This document shows, piece by piece, positions 14,037 to 20,559 of a stretch of DNA of 20,559 bases. Source of the DNA: Alphaproteobacteria bacterium UBA7314 (GTDB lineage: Bacteria; Pseudomonadota; Alphaproteobacteria; MPNO01; UBA830); NCBI GenBank assembly GCA_002471575.1, contig DKQG01000040.1, positions 1 through 20,559 on the forward strand, in the 5' to 3' direction. The position numbers and the translations under genes were made by a program. The notes beneath the pieces were generated by a model, which worked only from the letters and a program-made list of their open reading frames with translations, ran no database searches and was not told the origin of the DNA. Every line of letters starts with the position of its first letter. Position 1 is the stretch's first letter.

Positions 14037-15467
14037 ATGCGCCCCGATAAACTGAATTCTCTTGGTTCCATCATTTTTTTGGCGGCAGGTATCATTGCGG
14101 CCGTCCAGGATGCGACTGCGCAGTCCAGGACTGTTCCTGCCTCGCGAGCGGAGACGATGCTGTCCTTCGCACCGCTGGTGAAATCGGCCGCGCCGGCCGT
14201 TGTAAATATTTATACCCGGCGCGTGGTTCGCGCGCGCACGGCAACGCCGCTGTTCAATGATCCGTTTTTCCGCCGATTCTTTGGAGACCAGTTCCAGTTC
14301 GGCGGACAGACCAGAAAAAGGGTTCAGAACTCTCTCGGATCGGGCGTTATCGTGAGCAGCGACGGTCTGATCGTCACCAACTATCATGTAATCGATAAGG
14401 CGGACGAGATCACGGTCGTGCTGACGGACCGGCGCGAATTCGAGGCGGAGGTTGTGACACGGGACGAACGGACAGACCTTGCGGTTCTGCGTATCCGGTC
14501 CGGTGTGGAGAAACTGCCATTTCTGAAACTCCGGGACACCGACACCCTGGAAGTTGGAGATCTTGTCCTCGCAATCGGCAATCCGTTCGGCGTTGGGCAG
14601 ACCGTCACCAGCGGCATTGTTTCGGCACTGGCCCGGACTGCGCGGGGGGTGAGCGATTTTGGGTTCTTCATCCAGACGGATGCCGCCATTAATCCGGGCA
14701 ATTCCGGCGGTGCGCTGGTCGCCCTCGACGGCGGGCTGATTGGGATCAACACGGCAATTTATTCGCGTGGCGGAGGATCCAACGGGATTGGGTTCGCTAT
14801 TCCATCCAACATGGTTGCGACAGTAATTGGCAGTGCATTGAAAGGCGGGGCAGTAGTTAGGCCGTGGATCGGCGCGCGCGGACAGACAGTCGATGCAGAT
14901 ATCGCCCGGTCGCTTGGCCTGACGACGCCATCCGGCGTACTTATTAATTTCGTTCATCCGACCGGTCCGGCAGCGGATGCAGGTCTCAAAATCGGCGACG
15001 TAATTGTTTCCATAGGCGGTAAAGACGTTCCCGACGCGAATTCCCTGCGTTTCCGAATTGCGACTCTGTCGGTTGGGGGCGAGGCGCGCATCGGAGCTAT
15101 ACGCAACGGCTCGCTTATTGAAATGCGGGTCCGGATGATCGCCGCTCCAGAAGATCCGCCGCGCGACCTTTCGCTCATTACCGGTACAAATCCCTATACG
15201 GGTGCAGAGGTCGCCAATCTTTCACCAGCGCTGACGGAAGAACTGGCGCTCGACAGCGAAGCGACGGGCGTTATCGTCCTGCGAATAAAGCGTGGTTCTC
15301 CGGCTGACCGGATCGGTCTGGAACCGGGAGATACTCTGGTTCGGCTTAATGGTCAGAAGATTGAATCCGTCTCTGCCCTGAAAAAGCTTCTGACTCGGGA
15401 TTACTCGGCGTGGCGTATCGAGATCAGTCGATCCGGCCGTCTGCTTCAGCTGATCATACGGGGTTGA
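14037..15467 (+). CDS. degP: Do/HtrA-family periplasmic serine protease with two PDZ domains
   Basis: This is an envelope quality-control endopeptidase of the DegP/DegQ type. The 476-residue protein has a signal peptide (hydrophobic residues 9-23, probable cleavage after the Ala of ATAQ). The trypsin-like domain has the triad His117 (TNYHVID), Asp147 (ERTDLAV) and Ser223 (NPGNSGGAL). PDZ1 runs about 275-370 and PDZ2 about 390-475. ATG 14037 lacks a clear ribosome-binding site. The next in-frame ATG (residue 41) would lose the signal peptide. The exact paralogue (degP, degQ or mucD) cannot be settled from sequence alone. rarA follows after 3 bases. Confidence 0.92.
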   Translation: MRPDKLNSLGSIIFLAAGIIAAVQDATAQSRTVPASRAETMLSFAPLVKSAAPAVVNIYTRRVVRARTATPLFNDPFFRRFFGDQFQFGGQTRKRVQNSLGSGVIVSSDGLIVTNYHVIDKADEITVVLTDRREFEAEVVTRDERTDLAVLRIRSGVEKLPFLKLRDTDTLEVGDLVLAIGNPFGVGQTVTSGIVSALARTARGVSDFGFFIQTDAAINPGNSGGALVALDGGLIGINTAIYSRGGGSNGIGFAIPSNMVATVIGSALKGGAVVRPWIGARGQTVDADIARSLGLTTPSGVLINFVHPTGPAADAGLKIGDVIVSIGGKDVPDANSLRFRIATLSVGGEARIGAIRNGSLIEMRVRMIAAPEDPPRDLSLITGTNPYTGAEVANLSPALTEELALDSEATGVIVLRIKRGSPADRIGLEPGDTLVRLNGQKIESVSALKKLLTRDYSAWRIEISRSGRLLQLIIRG

Positions 15468-15470
15468 AGG

Positions 15471-16790
15471 ATGAGCGCGGGGATGGAAAGCCTTTTCGAA
15501 GCCGACGCACCGCGTCCCCTGGCAGACAGGCTGCGACCGTCCAGGTTGGAAGACGTATTGAGTCAAGATCATTTGCTGGGTCCTGATGGCCCGCTGGGCC
15601 GGATGACGCGCGAGGGCCGGATGACATCGATGATTCTGTGGGGTCCACCTGGTATCGGGAAAACCACGGTCGCGCGTTTGCTGGCAGGGTCGACAAATCT
15701 CCACTTCGAACCCCTTTCCGCCGTCTTTTCTGGCGTTGCCGATCTTCGGCGTGTTTTCGACACCGCGAAAGAGCGGCGAGTGGCCGGGCAGGGGACACTA
15801 GTGTTCGTGGATGAAATTCACCGTTTCAACCGGGCACAACAAGACGGTTTTCTGCCATACGTGGAAGACGGCACGGTCATCCTTGTCGGTGCGACGACCG
15901 AAAACCCTTCCTTCGAACTGAACGGTGCGCTTCTGTCACGTTGCCAGGTCTTCGTGCTGAACAGGCTCGGCCATGATGCTCTGGAAACGTTGCTGACCCG
16001 GGCGGAGCAAGAGATGGGTACAACCTTGCCGCTGACGGAGGATGCCCGGCGCAGCGTCAGTGCGATGGCGGACGGCGATGGCCGTTACTTGCTTAATCTC
16101 GTCGAGGAAATCGGTGCCATCGGCACCGATCATCCGCTGGACGTCGTGGAACTGACCCAACGAATTCAGAAAAGGGTACCGCTTTACGACAAATCCCAGG
16201 AGGCGCACTACAACCTTATCAGCGCGTTGCATAAATCGCTGCGGGGATCCGACGTCGATGCGGCTCTGTACTGGCTGGCCCGGATGCTGGATGGCGGTGA
16301 GGATCCTCGCTATGTCGCCCGCCGTCTCACGCGCTTCGCGCTAGAGGACATCGGGATAGCCGACCCCGGGGCGCTACCGCAGTCGATCGCCGCCTGGGAG
16401 GCGTATGAACGTATCGGATCGCCTGAGGGAGAACTGGCGATTGCCCAGTGCGTAATCTATCTGGCAACAGCGCCGAAATCCAATGCCGCCTATCGCGCCT
16501 TCGGCGCAGCGGCGAAGTCCGCAAAGAATACCGGATCCCTGGCGCCGCCGAAACATACCCTGGATGCGCCAACCAACCTGATGAAGGATCTCGGTTACGG
16601 CGATGGTTACAAGTACGACCATGACTCCGAAGACGGATTTTCCGGACAGAATTATTTTCCCAACGAAATGCCGCGTGAGGAGTTCTACCGGCCCGTCGAC
16701 CGAGGGTTCGAGCGCGATATCGGAAAACGGCTCGACTATTGGAAGAAGTTACGTGAAAGGGCGCAGACCGGGGGCGAGAGAGCAGAATGA
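15471..16790 (+). CDS. rarA: Replication-associated recombination protein A (RarA/MgsA AAA+ ATPase)
   Basis: RarA is a clamp-loader-like AAA+ ATPase, related to eukaryotic WRNIP1/Mgs1, that acts at stalled replication forks. The 439-residue protein has the family opening PLADRLRPSRLEDVLSQDHL and Walker A GPPGIGKT (residues 58-65). Walker B is VFVDEIHR (111-118), sensor 1 lies in GATTENPSFELN, and LLSRCQVF holds the arginine finger. The C-terminal tetramerisation region includes RRLTRFALEDIGIADP and AYRAFGAAAK. GAAGG overlapping the protease stop is the ribosome-binding site. Its stop overlaps the crcB start (ATGA). Confidence 0.96.
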   Translation: MSAGMESLFEADAPRPLADRLRPSRLEDVLSQDHLLGPDGPLGRMTREGRMTSMILWGPPGIGKTTVARLLAGSTNLHFEPLSAVFSGVADLRRVFDTAKERRVAGQGTLVFVDEIHRFNRAQQDGFLPYVEDGTVILVGATTENPSFELNGALLSRCQVFVLNRLGHDALETLLTRAEQEMGTTLPLTEDARRSVSAMADGDGRYLLNLVEEIGAIGTDHPLDVVELTQRIQKRVPLYDKSQEAHYNLISALHKSLRGSDVDAALYWLARMLDGGEDPRYVARRLTRFALEDIGIADPGALPQSIAAWEAYERIGSPEGELAIAQCVIYLATAPKSNAAYRAFGAAAKSAKNTGSLAPPKHTLDAPTNLMKDLGYGDGYKYDHDSEDGFSGQNYFPNEMPREEFYRPVDRGFERDIGKRLDYWKKLRERAQTGGERAE

Positions 16791-17167
16791 AGACGTTCCT
16801 ATTTGTGGCCCTGGGGGGTGCCGTCGGCGCATCGGCAAGATACGCGGTCGGGATGCTGGTTTTACACTTCAGCGGCGGGCAATTTCCTTGGGGTACGTTG
16901 GTCGTCAATGTTGTAGGATCCTTCCTGCTCGGTGTTCTGACAGCGTGTCTGACGTTTTCATGGTCGCCCTCAGTAGAGTTGAGAGTGTTTCTCGTCGTGG
17001 GTGTTCTAGGCGGGTTCACCACGTTCTCGGCTTTTTCGCTCGACGTTCTTTTGTTCACCGAGAGGGGTCGCTCCGATCTGTCGGCAATTTACGTGATCGG
17101 TACCCTGGTCCTGTCCGTCGGGGGACTGTTTGCCGGATTGCGACTGACAAGGGCCATACTGACATGA
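16787..17167 (+). CDS. crcB: Fluoride channel CrcB/Fluc
   Basis: Fluc channels export fluoride as antiparallel dimers in the inner membrane. The 126-residue protein has four hydrophobic segments. It shows the family motifs GGAVGASARY (residues 10-19), GTLVVNVVGSFLLG (36-49, with the pore Asn at 41) and GGFTTFSAFSLD (75-86), which contains the phenylalanines lining the fluoride path. It overlaps rarA and rluC by 4 bases each. No fluoride riboswitch is visible, as expected for an internal operon gene. Confidence 0.95.
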   Translation: MKTFLFVALGGAVGASARYAVGMLVLHFSGGQFPWGTLVVNVVGSFLLGVLTACLTFSWSPSVELRVFLVVGVLGGFTTFSAFSLDVLLFTERGRSDLSAIYVIGTLVLSVGGLFAGLRLTRAILT

Positions 17168-18132
17168 GCGGCGTTCAGAATTGTGGAGTGTCCGCGGAGG
17201 ATGCGGATATCCGCGTCGATCGATGGTTTCGACGTCATTTTCCCGAGCTGAAGCACGGAAGGCTTGAGAAGCTCTTGCGGACAGGGCAGATTCGGGTCGA
17301 CGGTGGCCGGGTGAAATCGTCGACGCGGCTGGCCGCCGGACAGGTCTTGCGCATACCGCCCCTCGGGGCTGACTCCGGGGGTGAGCGTCGCATCGGTCAC
17401 GAGGAGGTCAACGGCAAGGATCGTGCCTGGATCAATTCTTTGGTTCTCCATGCCGATGACGACGTGATCGCCCTGAACAAGCCTTCTGGGATTGCCGTGC
17501 AGGGAGGTAGCGGCGTCGGACGGCACATCGACGGGCTTCTTGCCGGCCTTGTTCCGCCCGAAGCGGAACGGCCAAAACTTTTGCATCGATTGGATCGCGA
17601 CACAAGCGGCGTGTTGCTGGTCGCCCGCCGTGCCGCCGTTGCTGCCAGGCTGGGTAAGGTGTTTCGCGGGCGCGACGCGGCAAAATCCTATTGGGCGCTT
17701 GTCGTTGGGGTTCCTTCGCCCCGCGAAGGAACCGTGAAAGATTTTCTGATGAAATCGGCCGGACAAGACGGATACGAGAAAGTGGTTGCAGATGCAGCAA
17801 TGGGTAAATTGGCGGTGACGGATTACCGGGTTATCGATGCCGCAGGCCGCAAGGCAGCATGGCTGCTACTGCGACCCCGGACCGGCCGGACGCACCAGCT
17901 GCGCGTGCACTGCGCCGGTATGGGTACGCCGATCGCCGGAGACCGGAAATACGGGGGCGAGCGCGCCATTCTCGATGGAACGCCGAGTCCCGGGGAGCTC
18001 CACCTTCATGCCCACTCGATTACGCTTCCACACCCGTCCGGCGGTACCTTGACCGTTACCGCCCCACTGCCCGGGAAGGTGCGGCGGTCGTGGGAATTTT
18101 TTGGTTTCGATGCGGACCGGGAGGAAAAATGA
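17164..18132 (+). CDS. rluC: RluC-type 23S rRNA pseudouridine synthase
   Basis: RluC-type enzymes convert specific uridines of 23S rRNA to pseudouridine. The frame is open far upstream, from 16603, but that overlaps rarA and crcB. ATG 17164, overlapping the crcB stop (ATGA), gives a 322-residue protein of the normal size. An S4 RNA-binding domain (about residues 16-65) precedes the catalytic domain with HRLDRDTSGVLLVAR, where Asp144 is the catalytic aspartate. RPRTGRTHQLRVH and GDRKYGG follow. RluA-family subtypes overlap, so the exact target uridines are inferred. Confidence 0.92.
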   Translation: MSGVQNCGVSAEDADIRVDRWFRRHFPELKHGRLEKLLRTGQIRVDGGRVKSSTRLAAGQVLRIPPLGADSGGERRIGHEEVNGKDRAWINSLVLHADDDVIALNKPSGIAVQGGSGVGRHIDGLLAGLVPPEAERPKLLHRLDRDTSGVLLVARRAAVAARLGKVFRGRDAAKSYWALVVGVPSPREGTVKDFLMKSAGQDGYEKVVADAAMGKLAVTDYRVIDAAGRKAAWLLLRPRTGRTHQLRVHCAGMGTPIAGDRKYGGERAILDGTPSPGELHLHAHSITLPHPSGGTLTVTAPLPGKVRRSWEFFGFDADREEK

Positions 18133-18818
18133 ACGGAAAAACGCGTCTCGCGGCGTTCGATCTGGACGGAACGCTTCTCAACAGTATTCCGTCTATCGTA
18201 ATCGGCGTAAGGACCTGCTGGGATGCGCTCGGTTTTCCGGATGTGTCCGATGACGAGATACGCAATATTATCGGACTTCCCTGGGAAGAGAGTGTTCAAA
18301 CGCTTATGCCCGGTGCGGGAGCCCGCGAGGTCTCGATGATCAATGAATACCACGCGGAAATTGCGCGCGGCGATCGTCCATCGCCCGACCGGCCCCCGGA
18401 AGAGATATTCGCGGGCGCCGCGGAAACTCTCGACCGGTTTGAAGCCGACGGATACGTGCTCGCCATTGTCACCAGCCGTTCCAACCGCCGATTTTACGAA
18501 CTGCTCGACCGGGCGGGCCTGTCAGGCCGTTTCGCAACGGTGAAGACCGCTGATCTTGGTCCGGGAAAACCCGATCCGTACCTGTTGATCGAAGCGATGG
18601 CGGATGTTGGCGCGACACCAGAGGATACGGTGATGATCGGTGATACGACCTACGACATCATGACCGGTCGAAACGCTGGTACGGGGGCGATCGGCGTAAC
18701 CTGGGGTGTCCACCCCGACCACAAGCTGACCGATGCCGGTGCGCATCATGTTGTGGACGATTTCGAGGACCTGCACGATCATGCGAATGCGCTGACGTTG
18801 GGGTCCGCGTCGTCGTGA
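18129..18818 (+). CDS. HAD-superfamily hydrolase, phosphoglycolate phosphatase-like
   Basis: This is a cytosolic phosphatase of the HAD IA (Gph-like) type; its substrate is unknown. ATG 18129 overlaps the rluC stop (ATGA), giving 229 residues. Motif I is FDLDGTLLNS with Asp11 (nucleophile) and Asp13. Motif II is VTSRS (Thr115/Ser116), motif III is Lys147 in GKPDP, and motif IV is GDTTYD with Asp172 and Asp176. A helical cap of about 70 residues follows motif I. Gene context with rluC and ATP12 is probably conserved in related bacteria, from memory rather than a search. Confidence 0.9.
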   Translation: MNGKTRLAAFDLDGTLLNSIPSIVIGVRTCWDALGFPDVSDDEIRNIIGLPWEESVQTLMPGAGAREVSMINEYHAEIARGDRPSPDRPPEEIFAGAAETLDRFEADGYVLAIVTSRSNRRFYELLDRAGLSGRFATVKTADLGPGKPDPYLLIEAMADVGATPEDTVMIGDTTYDIMTGRNAGTGAIGVTWGVHPDHKLTDAGAHHVVDDFEDLHDHANALTLGSASS

Positions 18819-19516
18819 AGAAATTCTACGAACATGTTGCCACGCGTGAAGAAGCCGACGGCTTCTCCATCTGCCTCGACGAAAGACCCGTAAAAACACC
18901 TGCTAAGCACGCGTTGTCCCTTCCGAATATGGCGTTGGCGGAGGCGGTCGCCGACGAATGGCGAACCGACGTCGACGAGATCGATCCGTCCGGCATGATC
19001 CTGACCCGGCTTGCCAACAGCGCGGTCGACAGTGTTTCCGTTCACCGAGGCGCGGTAATTGATGAAATCGCCGGTTTCGGGGAGACCGATCTGCTGTGCT
19101 ATCGGGCTGCGGAACCGGTGGAGTTGCGGGAGCAGCAGGAGCAGCGCTGGGCGCCTTTGCTGGCCTGGTTGCTTCAGTCGAAGGGCGTTGCTCTACGAGC
19201 TACTGATAGCGTTTTGCCCCTAAGCCAGGAGCAGAGCGACCTCGATACCGTCCGGGAGGTCGTCTCCTCGTTCGACGATTACGGTCTTTCCGCCCTGCAT
19301 ATGGTTACATCTGCCTGCGGATCCGTAGTGCTGGGCCTCGCGACCGCGTACGGCGAAATTGATGGGAATACCGCCTGCGAGCTTTCTCTTCTGGAGGAGA
19401 CTTTCCAGATCGGGCGGTGGGGCGAAGACCCGGAAGCGACGAAACGGCGGGAGATACTCCAGACGGATATCGAGGCCGCGGCACGGTTTCTGGAATTGCT
19501 GCGTGCCGCCCCGTGA
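18815..19516 (+). CDS. ATP12-family F1-ATPase assembly chaperone
   Basis: ATP12 chaperones the alpha subunit of F1-ATPase during assembly and is known from mitochondria and alphaproteobacteria. The start is GTG 18815, overlapping the HAD gene stop (GTGA); no ATG is available near the conserved N-terminus. The 233-residue protein shows LDERPVKTPAKHAL (residues 21-34), ADEWR, TDLLCYRAAEP (91-101), RWAPLLAWL (111-119) and, near the C-terminus, the EETFQIGRWGEDPEA block, all typical of the family. Its TGA overlaps the start of the acylphosphatase remnant. Confidence 0.93.
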   Translation: MKKFYEHVATREEADGFSICLDERPVKTPAKHALSLPNMALAEAVADEWRTDVDEIDPSGMILTRLANSAVDSVSVHRGAVIDEIAGFGETDLLCYRAAEPVELREQQEQRWAPLLAWLLQSKGVALRATDSVLPLSQEQSDLDTVREVVSSFDDYGLSALHMVTSACGSVVLGLATAYGEIDGNTACELSLLEETFQIGRWGEDPEATKRREILQTDIEAAARFLELLRAAP

Positions 19517-19780
19517 AATCGGTGTCGGTTCGAGTTACTGGCCGCGTACAGGAGGTCTGGTATCGCGCCTAGACCGCGAAACAGACGAGTAGCCGTAACT
19601 CTCGGGCTTGGGGTGCGCAATCGCAACGACGGCAGCGTCGAAGCGGTTTTCTGCGGCACGGAAGAAGACGTTACGTCCGTGCTGGCGGCCTGCGAAAAAA
19701 GACAGCCCCTCGCACGGGTAGGTTCGGTCAATGGTGAGACCTACTATCGGCCGGGCCTCGAATTTACGAGTCGTCCGACG
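19513..19780 (+). pseudogene. acyP: Acylphosphatase pseudogene (nonsense plus frameshift)
   Basis: Acylphosphatases hydrolyse carboxyl-phosphate bonds such as acetyl phosphate. GTG 19513 overlaps the ATP12 stop (GTGA) and encodes MKSVSVRVTGRVQEVWYRA, which matches the family opening (VxGRVQGVxFR) with the catalytic Arg18 kept. TAG (19570-19572) then stands where Trp is expected. After a further 13 codons ending in Trp, one extra G in the G4 run at 19610-19613 shifts the frame. From 19613 the family sequence resumes as VRNRNDGSVEAVF, with the substrate-binding Asn, through PLARV to SRPT at 19780. Correcting both lesions gives 89 residues, a normal length. The loop Gly14 is Glu. Sequencing error is the main alternative. 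Confidence 0.8.
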
Positions 19781-20444
19781 GAACAGAGGTATCTCTGCCG
19801 AAGACGGTTTCAAAAGAATTCCTCAGCAGGTCGTCGAGTTCGGTCATGGACACCGTTACGCCAAGATCTTTCAGGGACGTCACGCCGAATTCCGAAATAC
19901 CGCAAGGAACGATCCCTTCGTAATGTGCTAGATTCGGCTCCACGTTTATCGAGATGCCGTGGAAACTGACCCAGCGTCTGACGCGTACGCCGATGGCGGC
20001 GATTTTGTCTTCGCGTACAACCGGATCGCGCTCGACGTTTCGGTCCACCCAGATTCCGACCCGGCCTTCTCGGCGATCGCCCGGCACGCCGAGTTCCCGG
20101 AGCGTCACGATGACCCACTCCTCGAGATCTCGGACATAGCGCCGGATATCGCGGCCCCGGTGATCTAGGTCCATCATCACGTAGCAAACCCGCTGTCCAG
20201 GTCCGTGATAGGTGTATTCACCGCCCCGGCCCGCCGTGAACACGGGAAACCGGTTCCCGTCCAGCAGGTCGCTGGGTTGCGAACTGGTGCCAGCGGTATA
20301 CAGCGGGGGATGCTCTACCAGCCACACCAGTTCGGGTCCGCCGTCTACGATGTCAGCGACACGGCATTCCATCGTTTTCAGGGCTTCAGGGTAGTCGGTC
20401 AGGCCCTGCGAAACATGCCACTCAACGGGAGGCTCCGAATTCAT
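19764..20444 (-). CDS. lipB: Octanoyl-[acyl-carrier-protein]:protein N-octanoyltransferase
   Basis: LipB transfers octanoate from acyl carrier protein to lipoyl domains, the first step of lipoate synthesis, in the cytosol. The frame extends upstream to 20510, but the ATG at 20444 gives the usual size (226 residues), starting just before the EWHVSQGLTDYPEAL region. Signatures are RGGEYTYHGPGQ (residues 73-84), EDKIAAIGVRV with catalytic Lys147, and GIVPCGI with catalytic Cys181. The ribosome-binding site is weak (GAGCAGAG). Its 3' end converges on, and overlaps by 17 bases, the reconstructed acylphosphatase remnant. Confidence 0.96.
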   Translation of the reverse strand: MNSEPPVEWHVSQGLTDYPEALKTMECRVADIVDGGPELVWLVEHPPLYTAGTSSQPSDLLDGNRFPVFTAGRGGEYTYHGPGQRVCYVMMDLDHRGRDIRRYVRDLEEWVIVTLRELGVPGDRREGRVGIWVDRNVERDPVVREDKIAAIGVRVRRWVSFHGISINVEPNLAHYEGIVPCGISEFGVTSLKDLGVTVSMTELDDLLRNSFETVFGRDTSVPSDDS

Positions 20445-20465
20445 AAAAGCTCTGCTCTTGCAGTC

Positions 20466-20486
20466 GATACACCAATTTGGTATGTC
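20466..20486. repeat. 21-bp imperfect palindrome between lipB and tRNA-Leu
   Basis: The arms of GATACACCAA and TTGGTATGTC mirror each other around a central T, with 8 of 10 positions complementary. The core ACCAATTTGGT is perfect apart from its central base. It lies 21 bases ahead of the lipB start, in the lipB leader or promoter area. The symmetry and spacing suggest a dimeric repressor or activator site, but no regulator is identified. Confidence 0.45.
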
Positions 20487-20505
20487 ACCTGGCCTTAAAA
20501 AATCA

Positions 20506-20525
20506 AGCAAAATGGAGATTTTGCT
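20506..20525. repeat. Perfect 8-bp inverted repeat upstream of tRNA-Leu
   Basis: AGCAAAAT (20506-20513) and ATTTTGCT (20518-20525) flank a GGAG loop. It ends 6 bases before the mature tRNA 5' end. Read on the minus strand, the hairpin is followed by TGATTTTTT, resembling a weak intrinsic terminator for leftward transcription. On the plus strand no T-run follows. It overlaps where the tRNA promoter should lie. Confidence 0.45.
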
Positions 20526-20531
20526 CGAAAA

Positions 20532-20559
20532 GCGGTCGTGGCGGAATTGGTAGACGCGC
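20532..20559 (+). tRNA. tRNA-Leu, 5' part only
   Basis: The last 28 bases read GCGGTCGTGGCGGAATTGG then TAGACGCGC, which matches the acceptor arm and D arm of proteobacterial leucine tRNAs (type II, with the GGCGGAATTGGTAGACGC D-arm pattern). The gene runs off the window, so the anticodon is not visible. No convincing promoter was found in the 87-bp gap to lipB. Confidence 0.85.

Noticed and set aside
13908..14957. Long minus-strand open frame (about 349 codons) opposite the protease gene
   Set aside because: It runs across the rplQ terminator and lies antisense to a protein with a complete catalytic triad. Its translation has no recognisable domain or composition of a real protein. It is a codon-bias shadow.
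16700..16790. Fluoride riboswitch ahead of crcB
   Set aside because: crcB starts inside the rarA stop codon, so there is no leader space, and no riboswitch-like pairing was seen in the preceding coding sequence.
16327..17058. Minus-strand open frame opposite the rarA end and crcB
   Set aside because: Arg/Pro/Thr-rich translation without motifs, antisense to two well-identified genes.
16603..17163. Long N-terminal extension of rluC in the same frame
   Set aside because: It would overlap rarA and all of crcB in another frame. The ATGA overlap start at 17164 gives normal RluC length.
19613..19969. Independent small gene starting at GTG 19613
   Set aside because: Its first 56 residues are the C-terminal part of acylphosphatase, and the remainder is antisense to lipB. 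It is a pseudogene fragment, not a separate gene.
20445..20505. Sigma-70 promoter for tRNA-Leu or lipB
   Set aside because: Candidate hexamers such as TTGGTA with AAAAAT (15-bp spacer), or TTGCAG with TATGTC, match too poorly or have wrong spacing.
1..20559. Mobile elements, CRISPR arrays, defence or secretion systems
   Set aside because: No transposase, integrase, direct-repeat array or attachment site was seen. All intact genes are ordinary core chromosomal genes.

Overview
The window is a chromosomal segment from an alphaproteobacterium, most likely of the Rhodospirillales or a neighbouring order. The evidence is the S10-spc-alpha ribosomal gene order with adk between secY and rpsM, no rpmJ and no rpsD in the cluster, a zinc-free type S14, and an ATP12-type F1-ATPase assembly chaperone, a family found in alphaproteobacteria and mitochondria. 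The order assignment is inference from gene order and protein style, not from a search.

Region 1 (about 1-11490) is one long plus-strand operon: rpsJ, rplC, rplD, rplW, rplB, rpsS, rplV, rpsC, rplP, rpmC, rpsQ, rplN, rplX, rplE, rpsN, rpsH, rplF, rplR, rpsE, rpmD, rplO, secY, adk. Gaps are mostly 2-30 bp, and several genes overlap or abut. Its main promoter lies upstream of the window.

Region 2 (11491-13996) is the alpha operon: rpsM, rpsK, rpoA, rplQ. A near-consensus sigma-70 promoter sits just after adk, a hairpin with a GCGA tetraloop lies where the transcript should begin, and a strong intrinsic terminator follows rplQ.

Region 3 (14037 to about 19780) is a non-ribosomal plus-strand operon: a periplasmic Do/HtrA protease, rarA, crcB (fluoride channel), rluC, a phosphoglycolate-phosphatase-like HAD hydrolase, the ATP12 chaperone and a broken acylphosphatase gene. 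From rarA onward, all five junctions are 4-base ATGA or GTGA overlaps, so the genes are probably translationally coupled.

The acylphosphatase is the clearest oddity. It keeps the overlap start and recognisable sequence at both ends, but it has a TAG in place of an expected Trp codon, one extra G in a G4 run, a changed active-loop glycine, and no stop at its expected end.

Region 4 (19764-20559) holds lipB on the minus strand and the 5' end of a tRNA-Leu gene on the plus strand, diverging from an 87-bp gap with two inverted repeats. I see no mobile element, CRISPR array or defence locus, and no convincing new multi-gene system. The points of interest are the decayed acylphosphatase, regulatory structures around rpsM and lipB/tRNA-Leu, and acidic tails on L3 and L15.
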